Shown piece after piece: positions 1-8,834 of a stretch of DNA of 62,878 nt. The notes beneath the pieces are model-generated. The model had not been told where the DNA came from. It searched no databases and worked only from the letters and a program-made list of their open reading frames with translations. Source of the DNA: Streptomyces sp. H27-C3 (lineage in GTDB: Bacteria; Actinomycetota; Actinomycetes; Streptomycetales; Streptomycetaceae); the NCBI RefSeq assembly GCF_030063415.1, contig NZ_JASITA010000043.1, positions 1 to 62,878 of the forward strand, read 5' to 3'. The first letter of the stretch is position 1. Every line of letters starts with the position of its first letter. Position numbers and translations under genes: made by a program.

Positions 1-21
1 TTTCCCGGATGCCGCGCATCT

Positions 22-165
22 CCAGCCCGTCCGGCGCTTGAGGACCGGGGTCTGGGGCGGAGCCCTCACGCGGTGGCAGCCGCAAAGTGTCACAGCAGGG
101 AAGGGGCGGGGTGGGGAACAGCCCGCCGCAGGCAACCCGTACCCGCACTCCGGCCCGCACCCCGG
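22..165. repeat. Dispersed intergenic inverted-repeat element, copy A
   Basis: This G/C-rich stretch shares blocks with four other intergenic stretches here (about 16407-16671, 40117-40201, 50495-50625, 57484-57712). Shared blocks include GGAAGGGGCGGGGTGGGGAA, AACAGCCCGCCGCAGGCA and a CCCGTCCGGCGCTTGAGGAC-like block. Here it lies 3' of the minus-strand gene ending at 186, so it could serve as a transcription terminator. No protein is called in bases 1-185. Confidence 0.7.
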
Positions 166-185
166 CTCCCACCACCCGCCCCCGC

Positions 186-2075
186 CTAAAGCTGCGTCGC
201 ATCCCGCTTCGTCAACCCGTGCTTCTCAGCGATCGAGTTCCACATCCCGACCGCTTCCTTCTTCGCCTTGGACGCGTTGCCGCTCTCCCGGTTGCCCGCC
301 TGCTGCTGCGGGGTCGAGCGCGCGTGGCCCTTCGGGCAGCCTTTCTTGCCCCCGACCTGGTTGGCCCAGGCCGCGTAGTGGTTGTCGGCCGCGGCCGACG
401 CCTTCCACGCGGTGGTGAGGGAGGCCGACAACTGCGCGTGGTCCGGCAGCTTGTCGATGGTCAGACCCTGGAGGCGGGTCACCAGCCCAGTGCGCTGCTT
501 CGCCGCGTCGCGCAGATCGCTCGCCGCCTTCGGCAGGTTCTCGCACGTCCCGATCGCGGCGACCGCGCTGATCACGGAGTCGCGGCTGTTGTTGCTGTCG
601 GCGAGCAGCGCGTCGAGTGACTCGGCCTGCGGCTTGGCCGGATCCTCGGCAGGATTCGGCGAGTTGGCGTCCCCGGGGGTGCTCGCCGCGACGACGGGCT
701 GATCGTCCTTGGACTTCTCCTCGTCGCCCCCGCTCATCAGCCACCCCGCGCCGAGGCCGACGACCGCGCAGCCGACGACGACGGCGGCGATCAGCGGCAC
801 GGGCGAGGAGCGCCGGCGCGGCGCGGCGGGCTCCGAGTAGGCGGGCGGGGCGCCGTGCGCGGCGGCGTTACGGCGCGCGGCCCTCCCCTGCGGCGGCTGC
901 GCGAACTGCGGCTGACCGGCCGCCTGGTGTCCGGGCTGCGGCTGCCCGGCCTGCTGCTGCGCGTCGAAGCGCGGCATCTGCTGCGTGGAGTCCGGCGCTT
1001 CGGGCGCGGCATCGGCCCGGAAGAGGCTGTCGAACTCGGCGGGCGGCTGCCGGTCCTCGGGCGCGCCGGGCCTGATGCCGTACGGCCCGCCGGGCGTCGG
1101 AGTGGGCGGGCCCTGCCCTGCGGGCACGGGCGGCAGGTACTGCGTGGACTCCGCGTCGGCGCCCGACACCGGCGCGGAGGCGGCGGGCATGTCCTGCCTG
1201 TGGCCCAGGAACTGGTTGGAGTCCGCGGGGTTTTCGGGCGGCAGCGCGCCGGGCCCGACGGGGGCGACCGGAGGGACGTACGCCGCAATGTACTGCGTGG
1301 CGTCGGCATCGCCGCCCGCTCCGGCGTTCTCCGTCTGCAACGGCTGCGCGTACGGCTGCGGTTGGGCCTGGCCCTGGGAGTACGCCGGGGGGTACGCCGG
1401 GGGCTGCTGCTCCTGTATGGGCGGGTACTGCTGCTCCGGCGTCGGCGGGTACTGCTGCCCCCAGGCCTGCCCGGGGTGCTGCGGCTCCGGCATCTGCCCG
1501 GGGTGCTGCTGTTGGCCCTGCTGCGGCGGCAACTGCCCCGGATACGGCTGCATCTGCGGAAGCTGCCCCGACCCGCCCGGCTGCGGCTGCTGCGGCATCT
1601 GCCCGCCGGGCCGCACCTGGCCCTGCTGCGGGTACATCTGATGGTCCGGCAGGTGCCCGCCCGGCTGCCCCTGCCCCTGCTGCGGCATCTGCTGCTGCGC
1701 GGGCGGCAGTTGGCCCTGCGACCCGTGCTGCCCGTACTGCCCGTACTGCCCGTACTGCCCCTGTGGGATCTGCGGAATCGGCGGAGCCTGCGACACCTGC
1801 TGGAGCGGCTCCATCTGGCCTGGCTGCGGGCGCGGCACCTGCCGGCCCGGCTGCTGCGGCGTCTGCCCCTGCGGGGGCTGCTGCTGCGCCGGCTCGGACT
1901 GGGGGCCCCAGGGCTGTCCCCACGGCTGTCCACCCGTCGGAGTGGCCTGCTCGCCGGAGACCGCGGCCCCGGGGATCCAGGGCCCGCTGCCATCGGCGGG
2001 CAGCACGACACCTTCGTGCGCGGGCGGCTGCGCAGCGGGAAGCCGCGACTCGTCACCCTGTCCGCTCTGTGTCAC
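186..2075 (-). CDS. Q/P-rich single-pass membrane protein
   Basis: A 629-residue protein of unknown function. The first roughly 400 residues are low-complexity and rich in Gln, Pro and Gly, with tyrosine-containing repeats such as GQYGQYGQYGQ, so this part is probably disordered and cytoplasmic. One hydrophobic segment (PLIAAVVVGCAVVGLGAGWL, about residues 425-447) follows a basic RRRSS stretch. The last 180 residues look like a small extracytoplasmic helical domain with two cysteines (GTCENLP and KKGCPKG) that could pair. The start is GTG with an AGGAG ribosome site 7 bases upstream. The composition recalls Streptomyces proteins with a disordered cytoplasmic tail. I recognise no enzyme motif and infer only an envelope role. 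Confidence 0.75.
   Translation of the reverse strand: MTQSGQGDESRLPAAQPPAHEGVVLPADGSGPWIPGAAVSGEQATPTGGQPWGQPWGPQSEPAQQQPPQGQTPQQPGRQVPRPQPGQMEPLQQVSQAPPIPQIPQGQYGQYGQYGQHGSQGQLPPAQQQMPQQGQGQPGGHLPDHQMYPQQGQVRPGGQMPQQPQPGGSGQLPQMQPYPGQLPPQQGQQQHPGQMPEPQHPGQAWGQQYPPTPEQQYPPIQEQQPPAYPPAYSQGQAQPQPYAQPLQTENAGAGGDADATQYIAAYVPPVAPVGPGALPPENPADSNQFLGHRQDMPAASAPVSGADAESTQYLPPVPAGQGPPTPTPGGPYGIRPGAPEDRQPPAEFDSLFRADAAPEAPDSTQQMPRFDAQQQAGQPQPGHQAAGQPQFAQPPQGRAARRNAAAHGAPPAYSEPAAPRRRSSPVPLIAAVVVGCAVVGLGAGWLMSGGDEEKSKDDQPVVAASTPGDANSPNPAEDPAKPQAESLDALLADSNNSRDSVISAVAAIGTCENLPKAASDLRDAAKQRTGLVTRLQGLTIDKLPDHAQLSASLTTAWKASAAADNHYAAWANQVGGKKGCPKGHARSTPQQQAGNRESGNASKAKKEAVGMWNSIAEKHGLTKRDATQL
1722..1757. repeat. 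9-bp coding tandem repeat (Gly-Gln-Tyr)
   Basis: Four adjacent 9-base units of the form CCCGTACTG (the first has one change) encode consecutive Gly-Gln-Tyr triplets on the minus strand. Length polymorphism by slippage is likely. Confidence 0.85.
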
Positions 2076-2272
2076 CGGGACTCCTACGTGTGAACGTGCA
2101 GATGGATGTGCGTGGGGTTTGACGTGTGGACCTACGGCACCGTCGGTTCACGCTACCGGGTGACAACACGCCACTGTCACGTACCCACTCTCCTCACACA
2201 TCCACGCGAGCGGCCGGCAGCACCCCGCGCCCCCAGGGCGCTGCTCCGGCCCACCCGCACGTCAGGTGCCCG

Positions 2273-3664
2273 CTACGCCGCCTGAATCTCCATCCGGGCG
2301 CCGAATTCCCGCACCGAGGGCTCGTCGCGGAACGGATCGAGCCGCAGCTGGAAGTCCTCCAGGTACTCCGCGCCCCGGTTCGACCGCAGTGTGCCGAGCA
2401 GCTCCACCGCGCGCGTGCCCGTGTGGCAGGCCTGCTCGACCTCGCGCTGCTGGACCTGCGCGGTGGCCAGCAGGACCAGTCCGATCGCCCGGCGCCGCGC
2501 CCGCGAGTCCGGGTGGCCGTCGAGCGCCTCCTGGGCCCGCCGCCCCGCCGCCTCGGCCTGGCCGAGGTCACGGTGGCAGTGCGCCAACTCGTCGGCCAGA
2601 TAGGCGTGGTCGAAGTGCTTGATCCACACCGGGTCGTCGCCCGTGTCGCCCTCGTCCTGCGCCCGCTCCATCGCGCCGAGCGCCTTGCCCGCCACCATGT
2701 TGCAGGACCGCGCGTCGCCGAGCAGCGCGTGCCCGCGCGCCTCCGCCGCCCAGAACATGGACTCCGCCCGGGGGGTGACCCGTCCCCGCGCGCCCTCCTG
2801 GGCGGCCCGCGCCAGCTGCGCGATCTCCCGCGGAGTGCCGAGCTGCGCCGCCAGATGACTCATGGACGCGGCCAGGACGTACCCGCCGTAACCGCGGTCT
2901 CCCGCCGCCTGGGCGAGCCGCAGCGCCTGGATGTAGTAGCGCTGGGCGAGCCCGGGCTGGCCGGTGTCGACGGCCATGTACCCGGCGAGCTCGGTGAGCC
3001 GCGCCACCGCGGCGAACAGCGACCGCCCGACGGATTCGCGGTACGAGCCGGACAGCAGCCCGGACACCACGCTGTTGAGGTAGTGCACGACGATCGGCCG
3101 TACGTGCCCGCTGCCGAAGCGGTGGTCCAGCTCGACGAGGGCGCTGGTGGTCGCCCGTACCGCCTCCACGTCGGACGCGCCGACCCGCCCGCCGCCCGCG
3201 GTCCTGGCCACCTGGGTGTCCGCGCCCGTGATCAGCCAGTCGCGGCTCGGCTCGACCAGCGCCGAAGCGGCGACCGTGGAGCCCGACAGGAAGTCGCGGC
3301 GGCCCACGTCGCTGCGCCACAGCTCGCAGACCTGCTCGATCGCGCCCAGCACGGTCGGCGAGAACTGGAGACCGATCCCGGAGGCCAGATTCTTGCCGTT
3401 GGCCATGCCGATCTCGTCGATCGTCACCGTGCGGCCGAGTTTGCGCCCGATCGCTTCCGCGATGGTGCCGGGCGCCCTGCCGCGTGGCTGCTGACCGCGC
3501 AGCCAGCGGGCCACCGATGTCTTGTCGTACCGCAGGTCGAGCCCGTGTTCGGCGCCGCACATATTGACGCGCCGGGCCAGTCCCGCGTTGGAGCACCCGG
3601 CTTCCTGAATGAGCGCCTGCAACCGTTCGTTCGGCTGGCGGGCGACGAGAGGCCTGGCTGCCAT
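2273..3664 (-). CDS. NsdA-family TPR transcriptional regulator
   Basis: A 463-residue regulator. Residues 10-80 (NERLQALIQEAG through TSVARWLRGQQPRG) form an XRE-like helix-turn-helix typical of the NsdA-type family in Streptomyces. The middle and C-terminal parts carry repeated helical TPR-like segments (for example YYIQALRLAQAAGDRGYGGY and RRAQEALDGHPDSRARRRA). NsdA homologues repress sporulation and antibiotic synthesis; whether this paralogue does so is inference. ATG start with an AGGGGG ribosome site. TGATCA-containing inverted repeats directly upstream (3684-3732) are candidate autoregulatory sites. A G/C stem (AGCAGCGCCC against GGGGCGCGGGGTGCTGC) downstream may terminate transcription. 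Confidence 0.8.
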   Translation of the reverse strand: MAARPLVARQPNERLQALIQEAGCSNAGLARRVNMCGAEHGLDLRYDKTSVARWLRGQQPRGRAPGTIAEAIGRKLGRTVTIDEIGMANGKNLASGIGLQFSPTVLGAIEQVCELWRSDVGRRDFLSGSTVAASALVEPSRDWLITGADTQVARTAGGGRVGASDVEAVRATTSALVELDHRFGSGHVRPIVVHYLNSVVSGLLSGSYRESVGRSLFAAVARLTELAGYMAVDTGQPGLAQRYYIQALRLAQAAGDRGYGGYVLAASMSHLAAQLGTPREIAQLARAAQEGARGRVTPRAESMFWAAEARGHALLGDARSCNMVAGKALGAMERAQDEGDTGDDPVWIKHFDHAYLADELAHCHRDLGQAEAAGRRAQEALDGHPDSRARRRAIGLVLLATAQVQQREVEQACHTGTRAVELLGTLRSNRGAEYLEDFQLRLDPFRDEPSVREFGARMEIQAA

Positions 3665-3683
3665 GACTACCCCCTGGTGGCGC

Positions 3684-3732
3684 AGTGATCAGTGATGTGA
3701 TCAGCGGGTCGACCACCGATCACTGCTGATCA
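3684..3732. promoter_or_regulatory. TGATCA inverted repeats, candidate operator
   Basis: Three TGATCA hexamers (3686, 3698, 3727) lie between the regulator start and its likely promoter. AGTGATC (3684-3690) and GATCACT (3718-3724) form an inverted pair. Sites in the 5' leader would suit autorepression by the TPR regulator. This is inferred from symmetry and position. Confidence 0.4.
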
Positions 3733-3742
3733 ATGCCCGGCA

Positions 3743-3772
3743 GATATACAGAGAATGCGGAATATGCGGGAA
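3743..3772 (-). promoter_or_regulatory. Candidate promoter of the NsdA-like regulator
   Basis: Read on the minus strand, TTCCCG (3772-3767) and TATATC (3748-3743) are 18 bases apart. This AT-rich pocket is unusual in the local 70% GC background and sits about 80 bases before the start codon. Confidence 0.4.
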
Positions 3773-3934
3773 AACAGTGGGATTGACGGCATTATGCCCG
3801 GCATTCCCGGGCTCCCCTCTCTTGCTACCCGCGCACCGGCCCCCGGCCTCCTGCGCGCCCCCGCCCATGCCTCCATGCGCCCCGCGTGCAGGATCGATGC
3901 TCCTTCGCCGGTCGGGGCCCGCCCGTAACTCCAG

Positions 3935-4633
3935 GTGATGCCGGGAGTTGAGCTGTTCGTGGAAGAGACCATCGGAGTCACGGACGCCGCCCAGATCCCC
4001 AAGCAGCGCGGCGATCAACTGCTCGACAGCGCCGTGCGTTACGCGGAAGAACGGCACTGGGACGTGTTCCCCGGCACCTGGTTGGAGGCGCACGAGGGGG
4101 TGGAACGCTGTTCGTGTGGTGCCGCCTGCGCCTTGCCGGGCGCGCACCACGCCCGCCCCGACTGGGCCGAGCAGGCGACAGGCAGCGTCACGGTGGCGCG
4201 CCGCCTGTGGTCGAAACAGCCCAGGGCGTCGATCCTGCTGCCCACCGGGCGCACCTTCGACGCCCTCGACGTGCCCGAGTCCGCCGGGTTCCTGGCGCTT
4301 GCCAGGATGGAGCGCATGGAGCTGACACTCGGCCCGGTCACCTGCACACCCGACCGCCGGATGCTGTTCTTCGTGCTGCCCGGAGCGGGCGCCAAGGTGC
4401 CTGATCTGGTGCGGAAGCTGGGCTGGGCACCGACCTCGATCGACCTGGTCGCGCGGGGCGAGGGCGACTACGTCGCGGCGCCGCCGACCCGGCTCGGCGG
4501 CATGGGCGCGGTGCAGTGGGCGCGCCGCCCCACGCCTGCCAACCGGTGGCTGCCGGACGCGGAGGAGCTGATCAGTCCACTGGCTTACGCCTGCGGGCGC
4601 GAGGCAGCCGCGGAGCGCGCACGCCGACCGTAG
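3935..4633 (+). CDS. Prim-pol (bifunctional primase/polymerase N-terminal) domain protein
   Basis: A 232-residue protein resembling the AEP-type prim-pol domain proteins common in Streptomyces chromosomes. Residues 25-60 read LDSAVRYAEERHWDVFPGTW followed by a cysteine/histidine cluster (CSCGAACALPGAHH) that could bind zinc. A later LDVPESAGFLAL stretch corresponds to the family core. Chromosomal versions are often short and may lack polymerase activity; I cannot confirm the catalytic acidic residues. Start is GTG at 3935 or ATG at 3938. It diverges from the TPR regulator, and a stem-loop directly follows its stop. Confidence 0.7.
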   Translation: MMPGVELFVEETIGVTDAAQIPKQRGDQLLDSAVRYAEERHWDVFPGTWLEAHEGVERCSCGAACALPGAHHARPDWAEQATGSVTVARRLWSKQPRASILLPTGRTFDALDVPESAGFLALARMERMELTLGPVTCTPDRRMLFFVLPGAGAKVPDLVRKLGWAPTSIDLVARGEGDYVAAPPTRLGGMGAVQWARRPTPANRWLPDAEELISPLAYACGREAAAERARRP

Positions 4634-4659
4634 GGTGTCCCCCGTAGGACGGGGACACC
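4634..4659 (+). terminator. Stem-loop after prim-pol gene
   Basis: GGTGTCCCC (4634-4642) pairs perfectly with GGGGACACC (4651-4659) around an 8-base loop, starting one base after the stop codon. It lies between the prim-pol and ABC genes and may terminate or attenuate. Confidence 0.6.
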
Positions 4660-4674
4660 GAGAGGCTGTGCGAC

Positions 4675-5496
4675 ATGCCGGACCAGGCTGTGGGGACAGA
4701 AGAGGCGGGCGGAGCGCACGGTGCGCCGCCCGCCGCCGTACGTGTAGAGGGCCTGTGGAAGCGCTTCGGCGAGCAGGTCGCCGTCGCGGGCATCGACCTG
4801 GAGCTGCCGGCCGGCCAGTTCATCGGCCTGGTCGGGCCGAACGGCGCGGGCAAGACCACCACGCTGTCGATGGTGACCGGCCTGCTCCGCCCCGACCAGG
4901 GGACCGTCCTGGTCGGGGGCCACGACGTGTGGCGGGACCCGGTCGCGGTCAAGGCGCGGATCGGTGTACTGCCCGAAGGGCTGCGGCTCTTCGAGCGGCT
5001 GTCGGGGCGTGAGCTGCTGGCCTACACCGGGCGGCTGCGCGGGATGCCGGGCGACGAGGTCGACAAACGGGCCACGCAGCTCCTCGACGTCCTGGACCTG
5101 GCGGGCGCGCAGCACAAGCTGGTGGTCGACTACTCGACCGGCATGCGCAAGAAGATCGGCCTGGCGGCGGCGCTGCTCCACAACCCCGAAATCCTTTTCC
5201 TGGACGAGCCGTTCGAGGGCGTCGACCCGGTCTCGGCGCAGACGATCCGCGGTGTCCTTGAGCGCTATACGGGCTCGGGCGCGACCGTCGTCTTCTCCAG
5301 CCATGTGATGGAGCTCGTCGAGTCGCTGTGCGACTGGGTCGCGGTGATGGCCGCGGGCCGCGTCCGCGCGCAGGGCACGCCGGCGGAGGTGCGGGGCGGC
5401 GCGCCCACCCTGCAGAGCGCCTTCCTCGAACTGGTCGGCGCGAACGAACGCGCCGCCGGGCAGAACCTGGACTGGCTGGGCGGCGGCGCCCGATGA
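4675..5496 (+). CDS. ABC transporter ATP-binding protein
   Basis: A 273-residue ABC ATPase. Walker A GPNGAGKTT lies at residues 54-62, a degenerate signature STGMRKK follows YSTG, Walker B is ILFLDEPFEGVDP, and a switch histidine occurs in FSSHVME. The substrate cannot be read from sequence; the fold class (single ATPase with a separate large permease) suits export. It overlaps the permease by 4 bases (ATGA), so the two are translationally coupled. The first 20 residues (EAGGAHGAPPAA) are a low-complexity extension. Confidence 0.9.
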   Translation: MPDQAVGTEEAGGAHGAPPAAVRVEGLWKRFGEQVAVAGIDLELPAGQFIGLVGPNGAGKTTTLSMVTGLLRPDQGTVLVGGHDVWRDPVAVKARIGVLPEGLRLFERLSGRELLAYTGRLRGMPGDEVDKRATQLLDVLDLAGAQHKLVVDYSTGMRKKIGLAAALLHNPEILFLDEPFEGVDPVSAQTIRGVLERYTGSGATVVFSSHVMELVESLCDWVAVMAAGRVRAQGTPAEVRGGAPTLQSAFLELVGANERAAGQNLDWLGGGAR

Positions 5497-7124
5497 CCGC
5501 GGACGCGCCGACCGCTGCCGCCGTCCCGGTCCCGGTCCCGGGGATCACTTCCGTCTTCGTACGGCTCAAGCTCGCCCTGCTGCGCAACGGGCTGCGGCAG
5601 TCCGCCAAGCGCAAGGCCGCGTACATCGCATCCGGGGTGATCGCGCTGCTCTTCGCGGCGCTCCAGCTGATCGGGCTGATCGCCCTGCGCGGCAGTGATC
5701 ACGCGGCGACGGTCGTGGTGCTGCTGACCGCCGTGCTGGGGCTCGGCTGGGCCGTGATGCCGCTGTTCTTTCCCAGCGGCGACGAGACGCTCGACCCGAC
5801 CCGTCTGGTGATGCTGCCGCTGCGGCCCCGGGCGCTGGTCCGGGCGCTGCTGACGGCTTCGCTCGTGGGAATCGGGCCACTGTTCACGTTCTGCCTGGCG
5901 CTCGGCTCGGTGATCGCGGTGGCGCACGGGGCCGCGGCAGCCGTCGTCGGGGTCTTCGCCGTGGCGCTGACCCTGCTGCTGTGCGTGGCGCTGGCGCGTG
6001 CGGTGGCCGGCGCCAATGTCCGGCTGCTGACCAGCCGCAAGGGCCGCGATTTGGCCGTGCTGAGCGGCCTGGTGATCGCGGTCGGCATCCAGGTGGTGAA
6101 CTTCGGCGCGCAGCGGCTCAGCAGCGCGGGCGGCCTCGGCAGGCTCGACCCGGTCGCGGACGTGCTGAGCTGGCTGCCGCCCGCGTCGGCGATCGGCGCG
6201 GTGGACGCGGTGAGCGACGGGGCGTACGTCCGGGGCACGGCCCAGCTGTTGCTCGCCGTGGCGGCCCTGGTGGCCCTGCTGTGGTCCTGGGAGCGCAGCC
6301 TGGTGAAGCTGATGACGTCCCCGGACGGCTCGACGCTGGCGGCCTCGGAGCCGACCCGCGAGGAGTCCTCGGGCGGGCTCGGCCGACGGTTCCTCCCCGA
6401 GGGGCGTACGGGCACGGTGATCCTGCGCAGCCTGCGGTACGTGTGGCGGGATCCGAAGACCAAGGCGGCGTGGGTGACTTCGCTGGCCATCGGCCTGATC
6501 GTGCCGGTTTTCAACGCGGTCCAGGGCTCCGGCACGATCTACTTCGCGTGCTTCGCGGCCGGGATGCTCGGCATCCAGATGTACAACCAGTTCGGCCAGG
6601 ACACCTCGGCCTTCTGGATGGTCGCGATGACGATCTCCACGACACGCGACGCGTACGCCGAACTGCGCGCGCGGGCCTTGGCCCTGCTGGTCATCACGCT
6701 GCCGTACAGCGTGCTGGTCACCGTGATCACCGCGGCCCTGGTGGACAACTGGGCGGCCCTGCCCGAGGCGCTGGGGCTGTCCTTCGGACTGCTGGGCGCG
6801 ATGCTGGCGACGGGTGCGGTGGCCTCGGCGCGTTTCCCGTACTCGATCCCGCAGGACAGCGCCCACAAGAACGTCGCCCCCGGGCAGGCGGGCCTCGCGT
6901 GGATCTCCATCCTCGGCGGCATGATCGCGGCGGCCCTGCTGTGCGCGCCCCTGCTCACGCTGACGATCTGGCTGCATGTGGTTGGCGAGCAGAGCTGGTC
7001 ATGGATCGTGCTGCCGCTGGGCGCGGCGTACGGCGCACTGATCTCCTGGGCGGGAGTCCGCGTCGCGGCCCCCCAGACGGCGGCGCGGCTGCCGGAGATA
7101 CTGGCGGCGGTCAGCAAGGGCTGA
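5493..7124 (+). CDS. ABC transporter permease
   Basis: A 543-residue membrane protein with roughly ten to twelve hydrophobic segments (IASGVIALLFAALQLIGLIA, VVVLLTAVLGLGWAVMPLFF and others). It is the partner of the upstream ATPase. The start at 5493 is chosen because its ATG overlaps the ATPase stop (ATGA); a longer reading frame to 5328 is only overlap with the ATPase gene. Substrate unknown. Confidence 0.85.
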   Translation: MTADAPTAAAVPVPVPGITSVFVRLKLALLRNGLRQSAKRKAAYIASGVIALLFAALQLIGLIALRGSDHAATVVVLLTAVLGLGWAVMPLFFPSGDETLDPTRLVMLPLRPRALVRALLTASLVGIGPLFTFCLALGSVIAVAHGAAAAVVGVFAVALTLLLCVALARAVAGANVRLLTSRKGRDLAVLSGLVIAVGIQVVNFGAQRLSSAGGLGRLDPVADVLSWLPPASAIGAVDAVSDGAYVRGTAQLLLAVAALVALLWSWERSLVKLMTSPDGSTLAASEPTREESSGGLGRRFLPEGRTGTVILRSLRYVWRDPKTKAAWVTSLAIGLIVPVFNAVQGSGTIYFACFAAGMLGIQMYNQFGQDTSAFWMVAMTISTTRDAYAELRARALALLVITLPYSVLVTVITAALVDNWAALPEALGLSFGLLGAMLATGAVASARFPYSIPQDSAHKNVAPGQAGLAWISILGGMIAAALLCAPLLTLTIWLHVVGEQSWSWIVLPLGAAYGALISWAGVRVAAPQTAARLPEILAAVSKG

Positions 7125-7307
7125 CCGCCTTTGCGCGGGGACGGGGACGGGGAGCGTGGTCGGCTCAGCGGACCGTACGGGGCCGGGGCCGCGGCGGGCA
7201 GGTGGCGGGCACGGTCGGCCGCGTGACCCGCGCGGCGGCCGGGCGTGGCTCAGGGCAACACAGGCGCTCTCCGGACTCCGGTCCGCTCAGGTCCGCCCAG
7301 CGACTCC

Positions 7308-7450
7308 GGACGGCACAGGCTCGCCCCCCGCGCTCCAGACGGCACAAGCTCGTCCGCCGGATCGGGACAGGACGGGCTCGTCCGCTGTCTCAAGGACGGC
7401 AAAGGCTCATCCACCGTCTCAGGACGCGACGGGCTCGTCCGCTGTCTCCT
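7308..7450. repeat. 28/29-bp tandem repeats running into the hydrolase stop
   Basis: Five units beginning GGACGGCACAGGCTCG or close variants start at 7308, 7337, 7365, 7394 and 7422. The last covers the C-terminal codons and stop (7419-7421) of the minus-strand hydrolase. A 21-base block (7371-7391) recurs exactly at 7428-7448, 57 bases on; it encodes E-T-A-D-E-P-V of the hydrolase tail. The rest of 7125-7307 shows no gene. Confidence 0.85.
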
Positions 7451-8294
7451 CCAGGAACGGCTCTATCGCGCCGCGCCAGCCCTCCGGCTGGTCGTAGTGG
7501 ACCAGATGGCCCGCGTCCACCACCTCCGCGTACTGCCCGCGCGGCAGCACCCGGACCATTTCCTGGGCCTCCGCGCGGCCCAGCTCGCCGTCCAGGCCGC
7601 GGACCACCAGCGTGGGGCACTGGACCAGCGCCAGCTCCTCCCAGTGCGCGTCGTGGACCCAGGCCTCGCGGGCCGTGAGCATCTGGCGGCGCGAGAAGAC
7701 CGGGCGCCAGCCGTCCGCGCGCTCGGCCATCACCTCGGCGAAGAACTCACCGCGCGCCGGGCTCGGCCGCTCCACCCAGGGGTCGTCCTCACCGAACCAC
7801 TTGCGGACGTCCGCCAAGGTCGCGAAGGGCACCGGCCAGGACCGGAACCAGTCGTCCCACTCGCGCTGCGAGGCCGCGCCGAGCGCGGAGGCCCGCATGT
7901 CGCAGATGATCACTGCCCGGACGAGATCCGGGCGCTTGGCGGCGAGCTGCCAGGCGGTCAGGGCGCCCATGGAGTGTCCGATGAGCGTGACGGGACCGAG
8001 GTCCAGCTGCTCGACCGCGGCCTCGGCGTCCGCGACATAGGCGTCCCGGGTGTACGGCCCTTCGGGCGGCTTGTCGCTGCGGCCGTGGCCGCGCTGGTCG
8101 AGCGCGACGGCCCGATGCCGCTCGGACAGCCAGCGCGCGGTGCCCGCCCAGTGCGAGGCGCGGCCCATCAGTCCGTGGAGCAGCAATACCCCGGTGGTCC
8201 GCTCGGCCTCCCCGCCCACCTTGGGCGGGTCGGCGAACTCCCAGGCCGCGAGGCGTACCCCGTCGGCTCCGGTCACGTCGATGCGTCGCACCAT
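7419..8294 (-). CDS. Alpha/beta hydrolase
   Basis: A 291-residue alpha/beta-fold hydrolase. The oxyanion region is LLHGLMGRASHW, the nucleophile elbow is LIGHSMGAL (Ser nucleophile), and the C-terminal DAGHLVHYDQPEGW supplies the catalytic His. The likely acid is in the VRGLDGE stretch. The start at 8294 is preferred because AAGGGGGTG lies 9 bases upstream; an upstream in-frame ATG at 8315 and a longer frame to 8393 lack this. The C-terminal tail (ETADEPVAS) falls inside a tandem repeat. A LexA-like box lies about 65 bases upstream. Substrate unknown. Confidence 0.85.
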   Translation of the reverse strand: MVRRIDVTGADGVRLAAWEFADPPKVGGEAERTTGVLLLHGLMGRASHWAGTARWLSERHRAVALDQRGHGRSDKPPEGPYTRDAYVADAEAAVEQLDLGPVTLIGHSMGALTAWQLAAKRPDLVRAVIICDMRASALGAASQREWDDWFRSWPVPFATLADVRKWFGEDDPWVERPSPARGEFFAEVMAERADGWRPVFSRRQMLTAREAWVHDAHWEELALVQCPTLVVRGLDGELGRAEAQEMVRVLPRGQYAEVVDAGHLVHYDQPEGWRGAIEPFLEETADEPVAS

Positions 8295-8358
8295 TTGTCC
8301 TGGCACCCCCTTCATCCCCCGGGTGGTCCATCCATGAGTGGTCAAGTCACGCAGACTA

Positions 8359-8374
8359 TCGAACTTGTATTCGA
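8359..8374. promoter_or_regulatory. SOS (LexA) box-like palindrome
   Basis: TCGAACTTGTATTCGA matches the actinobacterial LexA consensus TCGAAC-N4-GTTCGA with one change. On the minus strand GATAGT (8360-8355) could be the -10 element of the hydrolase promoter, so bound LexA would overlap it. LexA control is inference. Confidence 0.5.
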
Positions 8375-8540
8375 AAACAGGGTTCTCGCGCATAACACCC
8401 CTCGTTCGTGTGACAGCGCTCGAGGATTGGCGCTCGCTGCCGAGGGGAGATCTTCTGCGGGAGGCGGGCCGATCGGGGAAGACGGTCCGAGGGGATTGAC
8501 CCTGGGAGCTCGGGGCTCCGGGTCAGCACAGGGGAGGACA

Positions 8541-8568
8541 GGCTCCGGCGCCTCAGGGCGCCGGAGCC
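8541..8568. terminator. Perfect 12-bp stem-loop
   Basis: GGCTCCGGCGCC and GGCGCCGGAGCC pair perfectly around a TCAG loop, with further outer pairing (GCACAG against CTGTGC). Consistent with a terminator for minus-strand transcripts coming from dmdR1. Confidence 0.65.
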
Positions 8569-8812
8569 CTCTGTGCGAGAGGGGGCCGGCACGCGCCGCA
8601 CGGAGCACCCGCGCCGAAAGGAACACCCGCACCGCGTGCGGCGTACGGACCGTGCGGGACGGACAGAGCCATCGGCCCGGACCCCACAGTCCGTACGGAT
8701 CACACACGGCGTACGGGCAGCACGAAGCGCGCGGACGGCATCAGCCGTACGCACCCCAACGGCACCGGCTCGGCGCCTGCGCGACGGGCGCATCCCCTGC
8801 CCCCCTCCCCGA

Positions 8813-8834
8813 CCGGACGGGCAGTTCCGTCCGG
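8813..8834. terminator. Stem-loop downstream of dmdR1
   Basis: CCGGACGG and CCGTCCGG pair around a 6-base loop, about 130 bases past the dmdR1 stop. Weaker than the 8541 stem. Confidence 0.4.

Noticed and set aside
2126..3688. 520-codon plus-strand frame opposite the NsdA-like regulator
   Set aside because: No family similarity, Arg/Pro/Val-rich; a shadow of the regulator gene.
7308..7450. CRISPR array
   Set aside because: Repeats are imperfect, contiguous with only 12-13 variable bases between cores, overlap a coding end, and no cas genes are present.
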